From: JBBRMG01 sp038230955
Lineage (GTDB): Bacteria > Patescibacteriota > Doudnabacteria > UBA920
Direction of reading: 5' to 3'
DNA length: 5,763 nt
Assembly: GCA_038230955.1 (NCBI GenBank)
Contig: JBBRMG010000038.1
Location: 1-5,763 of the forward strand
In this document: positions 1 to 5,753 of the stretch, piece by piece
How the letters are laid out: every line of letters starts with the position of its first letter
Position numbering within the stretch: the stretch's first letter is position 1
The notes under the pieces: generated by a model
Told to the model about the DNA's origin: nothing
The model's input: only the letters and a program-made list of their open reading frames with translations
Databases searched by the model: none
Made by a program: the position numbers and the translations under genes

Positions 1-1
1 T

Positions 2-127
2 GCCACCATTCGCAAGCTTGCTCTTCAAGCCTTGCATCGTATGAAAGACAAAGAAAGTATTAAGAGTCGGCGGAAGTTAGCGGGTTGGGATAACAATTAT
101 TTGCTTAAAGTCCTAACCGCTATTTAA
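2..127 (+). CDS. ISAs1-family transposase, C-terminal end (partial)
   Basis: This is the last 41 codons of a transposase that begins off the left edge; the frame is open from base 2 and stops with TAA at 125-127. The visible protein has a run of basic residues followed by the tail AGWDNNYLLKVL. A Lys/Arg-rich stretch followed by AGWD-x-x-YLL-K-L is the conserved end of ISAs1-family (DDE-type) transposases, which cut and join the element's ends. The catalytic residues lie upstream, outside the window. The gene is tail to tail with the truncated methylase gene and overlaps its stop codon by 3 bases. That overlap arises because the IS end itself supplies the methylase stop. Whether the full transposase is intact cannot be judged here. 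Confidence 0.8.
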   Translation, partial: ATIRKLALQALHRMKDKESIKSRRKLAGWDNNYLLKVLTAI

Positions 128-2160
128 ATGCGTTTAACCTGGGCCTTATCCTCGGCAATAGTCAGTTTATGCCGAACATTACCCGATAAATAAGCATCGC
201 GCTCAATCAGACAGCCCGTTATTGGGTCAAGAAACGCCAAACCTGCCGAAAGTAATTGCTCGGTAACGTCGGCGGCTGATAGACTTAGCCAACCCGTCAT
301 AACCGACAGATTCAGCCCACCATGAAACCACATTGACAGATTCATCGCGTCGGCTACGGATTCCGCCGTAGTAGGGTAGGGGAGAGCTACATTTACCCGC
401 TCCCGAAAAATAGCCGCTTTTTTTAGAGTTGCCTTTCGGAACGCCGAACCGCCGTTCTCCTTTTGCGGAATTTCTAACGCCTGTACCTGGGCAAAACGGG
501 AATCATACGTTTCCAGAAACGACAATTGGCGGTTACTAGTCAGGGGGCCGAAAAACGCCGTAAATTCGTCGTACAAGGTGTTGAGGTGCATTCTTAACAC
601 CTCTACCTCCCAATCCCCCTTACCCTCGCGCTCGGCTTCTAACAGGGCGGTAAACGTCTCTTTGAGGGTTCTGTATTGCCGGATAATGGTAAGCTGGCTG
701 TACGTCCGGCCTTTAATGCGTATTGAACCGGGAAAGCAGGCTGCTATCTGGTCTGTTGTCTTTTCTGGCCGTTGCTCCTCCTTATTGGCTATCAAAAAGC
801 CTTTGGGTAGTTGGCAAATGGCTTCGGTTAGTCGTTGGCCCAACTCCTCCGGGTTTTCCAGAAACAGCGTTGGCCGGTCGGCCCGGTACAAACCACCTTT
901 ACACACTTCATCAGCCCAAACCATTTCCCCCAATAGCTGCCCCGGTCGCCCGGCAAAGTATTCGTTAATATACAGGCTTTGCATTAGTTCTTCCCCGTCT
1001 TGCTCGGTGCGGTTCGACGGTTCGATCCGGCTCCGAATACTGATCGTTCGCTCAAAGGAATGTCCGGCAAACTGACGGTTCACGCCCTCCCGTCGTTGCA
1101 GAAACAAAACATCAGTTGTTACGCTGGTATTGGTAAGCGTCTCAAACGCGCATGATGGTAAACGGATGGCTCCAACCAATTCGGTCTCAGCCTGTCGGCT
1201 CAACCACTGCCGGAACTCCCCTCCGCTTTGGTCAAAGGTTCCTGACGATGTTATCAGTACCACTAATCCGCCCGGCTTCACTAACCGCACCGACCGACCA
1301 ATGAAATAGTTATGAATCGGGTAAGCCAACAAATCGGGGTTCTGCCGGTCATAAACGCTGTACGCGCCGAACGGAACGTTGCCAACAACCAAATCAAACG
1401 AACCATTCGCTAACTCGACCTGCTCAAAACCGCCCACTTCTACCATAGCATCCGGGTACAACAAACGCAAAATAAGCCCGGCAATCGGGTCTTTTTCTAC
1501 TGCTACCCACTCGCTACGGGCGTTTACGGAAGGGGGCGAAAAGCCCAGAAAATGACCGATACCCGCGCCCGGCTCCAATACACGTCTGGGCGGCATTCCG
1601 TTGGGCGGCACTCCGTCACCCGTAAAACCGAACTGCTCAACGGCTTGCCAAACGGCGGTAATAATGGCCGGGGGCGTATAGAAAGCAGTCAGGCAAGAAG
1701 CGGCTGCGGCCTGCCTTTCGTCGTTTGTCAGTACCTCGTCTAAAACGGATAAGTAACGGCCTCCTTCCTCGAATGCCGATACCAAACCACCCCAACCGGA
1801 AAACTGCACCAATTGGGTTTTCTCGTCGTCGGTCGCTTCCCTGCTTTCCTCAACAAGTCGCTTGGCTAATTGGATAGCCCTAACGTTGGCCTTTATACGT
1901 TCGCCTAACGTTTTGGCCTTAAATAGGTCAGGGGTTAGCCGGAAATTGCGCCCGTTTATTGCTGGCCGTTCCTGAATAAGCGGCAAAACCACGTCTGCCC
2001 TATCGGTAAGGCTTTCGCCGACGAGCGGGCGAACCGGCACAGATTCAGGGCGGGAAAGGGGCAACGTAGCCCCCGAAAGAAACCCAAACAGACTTAGCTG
2101 GATGCTGTTAGGGGGGTTGACCTGCATACGGTCAACGGGGATATGTCGGCGTTGACGCAT
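124..2160 (-). CDS. N-6 adenine DNA methylase-helicase, N-terminal methylase half, truncated by IS
   Basis: This 678-residue protein has the plan of the large methylase-helicase fusions found on conjugative elements and phages (DarB-like antirestriction or Snf2-type proteins). Residues 70-127 carry the family entry region ending in FSGWGGL. A YTPP motif is at 161-164. The S-adenosylmethionine-binding motif I is VLEPGAGIGHF at 194-204, with an acidic VEKDP at 221-225. The catalytic (N/D)PP(F/Y) motif is present as NVPF at 261-264, where Val for the first Pro is tolerated in this family. AIRLP (331-335) and the TTDVLFLQRR stretch (348-357) close the methylase core. Residues 520-545 (LYDEFTAFFGPLTSNRQ) and 581-673, including YLSGNV, match the linker that normally precedes the helicase. 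Full-length relatives are well over 1,500 residues, so the helicase half is missing. Residues 674-678 and the stop come from the ISAs1 end. The start at 2160 follows an AGG directly; Met12 is an alternative. Substrate site and activity are unknown. Confidence 0.85.
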   Translation of the reverse strand: MRQRRHIPVDRMQVNPPNSIQLSLFGFLSGATLPLSRPESVPVRPLVGESLTDRADVVLPLIQERPAINGRNFRLTPDLFKAKTLGERIKANVRAIQLAKRLVEESREATDDEKTQLVQFSGWGGLVSAFEEGGRYLSVLDEVLTNDERQAAAASCLTAFYTPPAIITAVWQAVEQFGFTGDGVPPNGMPPRRVLEPGAGIGHFLGFSPPSVNARSEWVAVEKDPIAGLILRLLYPDAMVEVGGFEQVELANGSFDLVVGNVPFGAYSVYDRQNPDLLAYPIHNYFIGRSVRLVKPGGLVVLITSSGTFDQSGGEFRQWLSRQAETELVGAIRLPSCAFETLTNTSVTTDVLFLQRREGVNRQFAGHSFERTISIRSRIEPSNRTEQDGEELMQSLYINEYFAGRPGQLLGEMVWADEVCKGGLYRADRPTLFLENPEELGQRLTEAICQLPKGFLIANKEEQRPEKTTDQIAACFPGSIRIKGRTYSQLTIIRQYRTLKETFTALLEAEREGKGDWEVEVLRMHLNTLYDEFTAFFGPLTSNRQLSFLETYDSRFAQVQALEIPQKENGGSAFRKATLKKAAIFRERVNVALPYPTTAESVADAMNLSMWFHGGLNLSVMTGWLSLSAADVTEQLLSAGLAFLDPITGCLIERDAYLSGNVRHKLTIAEDKAQVKRI
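126..141 (+). repeat. Right terminal inverted repeat of the ISAs1-type element
   Basis: AAATGCGTTTAACCTG starts inside the transposase stop codon and ends at the point where the minus-strand methylase loses its family resemblance. Read on the minus strand it begins CAGG and encodes the last five residues of the truncated methylase (QVKRI) followed by TAA. The matching left repeat is outside the window, so the exact outer base cannot be fixed by comparison. Confidence 0.6.
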
Positions 2161-2206
2161 CCTGATTTTGCCCGAAGTAACACGTCGGAGCCGCGCAGAA
2201 AGAACA

Positions 2207-2234
2207 CTATAAAAATACCGCTTTTTAGGCGGTA
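2207..2234 (-). terminator. Terminator-like hairpin on the minus strand
   Basis: TACCGC (2216-2221) pairs perfectly with GCGGTA (2229-2234) around a 7-base loop. Read on the minus strand the stem is followed directly by TTTTTATAG, the layout of an intrinsic terminator. It would stop transcripts coming from the pAgo side or the decayed gene about 50 bases before the methylase start. The stem is only six pairs, so it may be weak or act as an attenuator. No T-run follows on the plus strand. Confidence 0.5.
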
Positions 2235-2403
2235 GGGCAATGTTTCAGGAAGATACAGACAAAGCCTTCGCTCCCTTTCGTCAAACTTCTATTGCTCGTA
2301 AATGGTCTTTTACTTAAGATGCGGGCCAGTAGTGCCATTTTATCTTCGAACTAATCACAATGCTCGTTGATAAACTGTATTAGTTATTCTTTTTCTGGCT
2401 CAG

Positions 2404-2693
2404 TCAATCTTGATTAAGAACAATGCTCAAATCTTCTTTGAAATAGTCACCAAGGTCTTCCATCAGTTTAAACTCACGATCAATCAAAAGCCGAATTAGC
2501 TGAACACCTCCTTCTGTAACGGATGACGCACTCGTAAAATACCGTCGAAGCAGAGTCTGTGATACTTGCCGTTTATAATCCAGAGAAAGATGCGAGCTTC
2601 ACTGATCCCTTCACCTTTCGTCTTTTGCAGGAAATCAACCTACTCCTTCCGGGTCGACTCTTTAGTTTTATCTATGGATATCAGCATACTCAT
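2404..2693 (-). pseudogene. Decayed small gene of unknown function
   Basis: The minus strand reads ATG at 2693 (MSMLISIDKTKESTRKE), then an in-frame TAG at 2640-2642, then continues open (VDFLQKTKGEGISEARI). Around 2585-2600 the protein-like reading moves to another frame: LDYKRQVSQTLLRRYF, then a stretch ending YFKEDLSIVLNQD, and a stop at 2404-2406. That second frame is open for 64 codons. Joined, the pieces suggest an original protein of about 95 residues, mostly charged and helix-prone. One nonsense change and one frameshift are enough to explain the break. I do not recognise the family. It lies downstream of the pAgo gene on the same strand, so it could be a former operon member or an unrelated remnant. 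It may also be chance open sequence. Confidence 0.4.
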
Positions 2694-2800
2694 TTATGTT
2701 AAGGACACACAAGTATGGTATTATAAATCGAAATAAAATTAATTTGACTTAAAATGAGCGTATTGAATATATTACAGTTACATATCAAATAAGCAATGCA

Positions 2801-4309
2801 TTAGATATAAAACTTGAATGGCAAAACAGCATTACCCTCATTGGGCCCAGCAGTCAGTATTTCCCCTATAGCATCTGCAAACTTCAAAGTAACAGGCACA
2901 CCATCTGAAAAGCGACAAGAGTTATAATTTAGTTTTGTAAGAGCTAATACATCTTTACATACCACATTTATATCGGCATCTCCACGATTTATTTGAATAA
3001 ATAATGGATTAGGCGTTTCTAACCCCATTACTGATTGGATGCGTGGTATGAATCCCTTCGTCCATAAATAGCCCGCTCGGGAATCTTTGATGAAAAGGGT
3101 ACCGCGCATGGTTGGATACTCTGAATCTCTAAAAAGCTTGAATGTCTTCTCATGAGTAATCTTTACTCCAATAACTTTCTCTGCACCTTTTGCAGCTTCT
3201 AAAAATCCGTTCCATTCTTCGTCGTTAAAATCAGTTCGTGAATGAACAAAAATTTCTTTAGGGTAACCATATTGTTTTTTAAAGGCAATTAATGCTTTTG
3301 TTAATAAATCTGTAGCACCCTCTTTACTTAAATGGTATTCTTTAGTCTTTAAGTTATACCAAGGCCCAACAGCACCCTTAAACACTTGGCCATCACCTGA
3401 ATCTAAAAACATCTGAGCAGCACAGCATGCGATGCGTCGATCTTTTTGTCTATCATCATTTTTAAAAACTAGTCCGATATAACAGACCCCTTCGCGAATA
3501 CCAGATAATTTCCATGGCAAACCACCAACTTTATAGTAAATTGAAGTTGTAAGACTCCAAACAATATCCGTCTGGAATGCTTCCAAGTTGCGTATTGGTT
3601 CCCCTTTAATGTTAAGAAAGTCTTTATATGCAATAGTACTTTCCTTTATCACCTGTGTCAATATCTGATGTTTCAATAATTTAATTTTTAACTGATTGTG
3701 AAAATGTTTTTCGTATTTATACGCAGATCTCAATTTTCTTGTATCTTCTGTATCGAAGAGCCCTTCATTGTTACGATCATAGAAATTTTTAATTCCCTCA
3801 CTAATTGTACCTTCTCCACGAACTGACGACTTGGGGCGACATAGCTGATAAACCATATCAGGGATAACAACGAACCATAAATCCACTTTGCGTTCTTCTT
3901 CTACTTGGTAGCGAACTAACTCTTCTACATATAGATCAACAATTTTCGCTATACGAACATGACTATCATTATATTTGTAAAATACCTCAAGGCTATTTGA
4001 TTCGATAGGAACTTGAGCATAGTGCTGATCATTAAATGTTATATCATAAACTTCTTCAAAACCAGGAAAAAAAGGTTTTGCTAAGTCAGTTTTTATATGA
4101 TAGATTGGCTTTCGTATTGACTGCATCCAGCGTTTAAAACGTATAATTCCCTCAGGAGTTCCAATAATTCCTACGGAAAAATTATTGACTTTACCTTTAT
4201 CAAAAGGGCCGAATAGGGTCAGACCATCACGGGGATCAGACAAAGTCTGGCCATATGCAAATTTCAGTTGCGGCTCATTCAAAACACGAAGTTTATACCT
4301 ATTATTCAT
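2801..4309 (-). CDS. Short prokaryotic Argonaute (MID-PIWI), SPARTA-type
   Basis: The protein has 502 residues from ATG at 4309, the usual length of short pAgos, which lack the N and PAZ domains. Numbers below follow the ATG. The N-terminal stretch (YGQTLSDPRDGLTLFGPF, 19-36) and KPFFPGFE (78-85) are typical of this clade. The MID region (about 140-240) includes HFHNQLKIKLLKH (202-214), in the part of MID that holds the guide 5' end. PIWI (about 250-502) includes CYIGLVFK (276-283), CCAAQMFLDSGDG (295-307), NPLFIQINRGDADI (434-447) and the C-terminus PFKFYI. Where active Argonautes have the first catalytic Asp, this one has LVF, so it should bind guide and target without cutting. The sequence closely resembles the Maribacter SPARTA pAgo as I remember it. 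Such pAgos pair with an APAZ effector protein, sense invading plasmid transcripts through RNA guides and trigger NAD+ depletion in the cytoplasm. A TTG start at 4330 overlapping the APAZ stop would add 7 residues; the ATG fits relatives better. Confidence 0.9.
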   Translation of the reverse strand: MNNRYKLRVLNEPQLKFAYGQTLSDPRDGLTLFGPFDKGKVNNFSVGIIGTPEGIIRFKRWMQSIRKPIYHIKTDLAKPFFPGFEEVYDITFNDQHYAQVPIESNSLEVFYKYNDSHVRIAKIVDLYVEELVRYQVEEERKVDLWFVVIPDMVYQLCRPKSSVRGEGTISEGIKNFYDRNNEGLFDTEDTRKLRSAYKYEKHFHNQLKIKLLKHQILTQVIKESTIAYKDFLNIKGEPIRNLEAFQTDIVWSLTTSIYYKVGGLPWKLSGIREGVCYIGLVFKNDDRQKDRRIACCAAQMFLDSGDGQVFKGAVGPWYNLKTKEYHLSKEGATDLLTKALIAFKKQYGYPKEIFVHSRTDFNDEEWNGFLEAAKGAEKVIGVKITHEKTFKLFRDSEYPTMRGTLFIKDSRAGYLWTKGFIPRIQSVMGLETPNPLFIQINRGDADINVVCKDVLALTKLNYNSCRFSDGVPVTLKFADAIGEILTAGPNEGNAVLPFKFYI

Positions 4310-4326
4310 TGGATTAGATCTTTTGG

Positions 4327-4682
4327 TCAATTAACAATATTCTCCTCATCAAAGCCTCCTTCGTCGTCGAAATCGTCTGTAAAATCATTACTCTCTTCAT
4401 CTTCTAATTCATAATCGTCAAGCGGAATTAAACGACCATTATCAACAGGGTCTCTATAACCACGTTTACTTGTAAATAGAATAGGGGTAGTTGAAAACCA
4501 TAGAAATGCATCACTTGAAATCGATACATTAAATGCGGTTCGATCCAAAGCAAGGCTATTCAAAAAAGCCAACCATAAATCACGCCAAGCAGCATTAAAC
4601 ATTTGCTTTCCTTTTTTACGGCGGGCTGAGTGAAGTTTCTTTTTATCACTCCATATATTCTGACCATTCTCACTAAATAATA
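4327..4682 (-). pseudogene. APAZ-domain effector gene, 3' fragment cut off by IS630-type element
   Basis: From the insertion point at 4682 to the TGA at 4327-4329 the minus strand encodes 117 native residues. FNAAWRDLWLAFLNSL, the strand-rich stretch around FNVSISSDAFLWF, and RGYRDP resemble the C-terminal part of the APAZ domain that docks effector proteins onto short pAgos. After it comes a 32-residue tail with 16 Asp/Glu and no Lys/Arg. The pAgo ATG lies 17 bases downstream, the usual APAZ-then-pAgo order. The effector domain (TIR in SPARTA; SIR2, Mrr or another nuclease in related systems) and most of APAZ lie beyond the right edge, across the IS. A continuous frame can be read back to an ATG at 4791, but its first 36 residues are IS sequence antisense to the transposase, so a functional product is unlikely. 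The TIR assignment is inferred only from the pAgo type and the acidic tail. Confidence 0.75.
4681..4682. repeat. TA target duplication, left copy (right copy 5759-5760)
   Basis: A TA dinucleotide borders the element on each side, as expected for IS630/Tc1-type insertion at a TA. On the minus strand it forms the last two bases of an APAZ codon. Confidence 0.65.
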
Positions 4683-4709
4683 CCGTTTCAGAATTATTGT
4701 GTCGTACCT
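4683..4709 (+). repeat. Left inverted repeat of the IS630-type element
   Basis: Compared with the reverse complement of the right end, two blocks match exactly: GTTTCAGA at 4685-4692 (mate 5749-5756) and TGTCGTA at 4700-4706 (mate 5735-5741). A diverged 7-base spacer separates them at both ends. The two blocks are likely transposase contact sites. The outermost two bases differ between the ends (CC here, TT on the right). Confidence 0.8.
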
Positions 4710-4712
4710 TTG
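4705..4712 (+). promoter_or_regulatory. Possible Bacteroidota -7 element for the IS630 transposase
   Basis: TACCTTTG matches the Bacteroidota sigma-70 -7 consensus TAnnTTTG exactly and lies 4 bases before the transposase ATG. No good -33 TTTG is seen at the usual spacing; TTTC at 4686-4689 is too close. Transcription would begin at or near the ATG, giving a leaderless or nearly leaderless message. The equivalent place in the right repeat reads TATTATTT and lacks the consensus. Confidence 0.4.
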
Positions 4713-4716
4713 CTCC

Positions 4717-5199
4717 ATGAACTACGCCCTCAAAATTCAGGAAGATTTGCTTACCCTGCAAACTACCGAAAAAAAACAGGCCAAAGCCCAATATCGCGAT
4801 TACGTCCGTTTCCTGCGACTACTTAAGTCGCAAGAGGCCAAAACCCAGGCGCAGGCCGCCAAAGCCATTAACCTCACCCTTCGCCAAGCCCAGCGAATCT
4901 GGAAAAACTATCAGCAACATGGACTCCAGCACCTCATCAGCCCACCCCAATCAACCTATATAGGCAAACTCTCAACGACCCAAATCAGCCACCTACGCCG
5001 ATTTCTGATGGATGACCAGGCCACCTCACTCGCTGACATCAAAAATTATCTGGCTGGTAGTTTAGGCGTAGACTACACCATTGGCGGGGTCTTTGACCTG
5101 TGTAAACGGCTGGGTATAAAACCAAAAACGGGTCGGCCTGTTCATGCCCACCAGCCGCCGGGTGCGGTCGAAACCTATAAAAAAAATTTAGTGAGCTGA
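4717..5199 (+). CDS. IS630-family transposase, first frame (DNA-binding part)
   Basis: These 160 residues from ATG at 4717 form the N-terminal part of the transposase. A helix-turn-helix is evident at about residues 42-68 (AKTQAQAAKAINLTLRQAQR), followed by a second winged-helix-like part at about 104-137 (SLADIKNYL ... GGVFDLCKRLGIKPKTGRP). This is the usual IS630 two-domain DNA-binding region that recognises the inverted repeats. The frame ends at TGA 5197-5199, shortly after an eight-A run. The catalytic domain continues in the -1 frame, so the product here would be the short form, often thought to act as a repressor in frameshifting IS elements. A GTG at 4699 would add 6 residues but lies in the terminal repeat upstream of the putative promoter, so ATG is preferred. 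Confidence 0.85.
   Translation: MNYALKIQEDLLTLQTTEKKQAKAQYRDYVRFLRLLKSQEAKTQAQAAKAINLTLRQAQRIWKNYQQHGLQHLISPPQSTYIGKLSTTQISHLRRFLMDDQATSLADIKNYLAGSLGVDYTIGGVFDLCKRLGIKPKTGRPVHAHQPPGAVETYKKNLVS
5179..5186 (+). promoter_or_regulatory. Likely programmed -1 frameshift site (A8)
   Basis: Eight consecutive A's occur where the two transposase frames overlap. In the first frame the ribosome reads Tyr-Lys-Lys. Slipping back one base on A AAA AAA leads into Lys-Phe-Ser-Glu-Leu and the catalytic domain. The second frame is closed upstream by TAA at 5178-5180, so the overlap window is just 5181-5199, which pins the shift to this run. A sequencing or true indel error in the homopolymer is the alternative. 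Confidence 0.65.
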
Positions 5200-5753
5200 G
5201 CGCAGACTTTGCCTACTCGGATATTCTCTATGCCGATGAGTTACGCGCCGGTACGCGGACCGACCTGGGGCGCAAATGGGGGCCATCGGGTCATCGTCCG
5301 GTGTCTAAGGTCAAGATTGGCTATGAGAGTGTGTATCTCTATTTAGCCTTATGTCCGTTTACGGGGGCGGGTTTTGCGGCTTTTCTGCCCAAACTGAACG
5401 GTGCTTTTTTTAGGTGGTTCCTCCATGAGATCAATGGAACTCTGAGTCGGCCTACCCTCTTGGTAGCCGATGGGTCGAAGGCCCATAAAGCGGACTATTT
5501 CGAGGATACACAAATGACTTTCAGTAAGTTACCACCTGCCTGTCCCGAACTTAATCCGGTGGAGCGGGTGTTTATGGAGGTTCGTCGTGGGCTAAAGCAT
5601 CGAGTTTTTGGTTGTTTAGCCCAGGCTCAAGGGTGCGTTAAGGATGTATTGGAGGGGTTGTTTTCAGAAGTGGGTAAGATCGTAAGTTTGTCTTGTTTTC
5701 CTTACATAGCCGCTACCTTACCAACGCGAAATAATACGACATTCTCAATCTGA
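5181..5753 (+). CDS. IS630-family transposase, second frame (DDE catalytic part)
   Basis: This frame is open from 5181 and carries the RNase H-like catalytic domain. The catalytic acids are visible: Asp in LYADE (codon 5235), Asp in LLVADGSKAHKA (codon 5469), and Glu in CPELNPVERVF (codon 5562), 31 residues after the second Asp as expected for the DDE class of IS630. Joined to the first frame by a -1 shift at the A8 run, the full protein would be about 345 residues, the normal size for the family. There is no convincing independent start; the GTG at 5301 would lose the first catalytic Asp, so translation by frameshifting is more likely. The stop lies inside the right inverted repeat. All key residues are present, so the enzyme could be active. 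Confidence 0.85.
   Translation, partial: KKFSELSADFAYSDILYADELRAGTRTDLGRKWGPSGHRPVSKVKIGYESVYLYLALCPFTGAGFAAFLPKLNGAFFRWFLHEINGTLSRPTLLVADGSKAHKADYFEDTQMTFSKLPPACPELNPVERVFMEVRRGLKHRVFGCLAQAQGCVKDVLEGLFSEVGKIVSLSCFPYIAATLPTRNNTTFSI

Larger units (their letters stand above)
1..141 (+). mobile_element. Right end of an ISAs1-family insertion sequence
   Basis: The first 141 bases are the tail of an insertion sequence that runs off the left edge. Two things show this. The plus-strand reading frame from base 2 has the C-terminal signature of ISAs1-family transposases. It is followed at once by a terminal-repeat-like stretch (about 126-141) ending in CCTG, which resembles the ISAs1-family ends I remember (ATGCGTTT...CCTG). 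The element sits inside the methylase-helicase gene that occupies the minus strand from here rightward. ISAs1 elements usually duplicate 8-10 bp of target, so roughly 142-151 should recur just outside the left end of the element, beyond this window. The family assignment is from memory of conserved ends and not from a search. Confidence 0.75.
2161..2800. other. Intergenic region with gene remains, no intact gene
   Basis: These 640 bases lie between the methylase start and the pAgo stop. They hold a terminator-like hairpin at 2207-2234 and a decayed minus-strand gene at 2404-2693, described separately. A 37-codon minus-strand frame (2225-2338, starting MALLARILSKRP) also exists, but nothing supports it as a gene and its stop lies in the hairpin loop. 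Bases 2700-2800 are very AT-rich, with no convincing hairpin or gene. I see no tRNA, no repeat array and no clear promoter. The methylase promoter should lie in 2161-2210 or further upstream, but I cannot point to a consensus match. Confidence 0.6.

Noticed and set aside
578..1075. Plus-strand reading frame of 165 codons, plus shorter ones at 723-968 and 1552-1743
   Set aside because: All are antisense to the methylase, whose motifs are unmistakable on the minus strand. Their translations are low-complexity and show no domain.
2225..2338. 37-codon minus-strand frame starting MALLARILSKRP
   Set aside because: It is short, has no recognisable motif, and ends in the loop of the terminator-like hairpin. 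It is compatible with chance.
2161..2800. Small RNA, tRNA or CRISPR array in the gene-poor stretch
   Set aside because: I see no cloverleaf, no regularly spaced repeats and no strong promoter-terminator pair. The only repeated word noticed, CAATGCTC (near 2358 and 2421), is too short to mean much.
2801..4309. Active slicer Argonaute
   Set aside because: The first catalytic Asp of PIWI is replaced in CYIGLVFK, and the length and lack of PAZ fit the inactive short class.
4683..4791. ATG at 4791 as the true start of the APAZ protein
   Set aside because: Its first 36 residues are encoded by the IS end and are antisense to the transposase. APAZ resemblance begins only after the TA at 4681-4682.
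5301..5753. Independent gene starting at GTG 5301
   Set aside because: The same frame is open back to 5181 and the first catalytic Asp (5235) lies upstream of the GTG. It is the second half of the frameshifted transposase.
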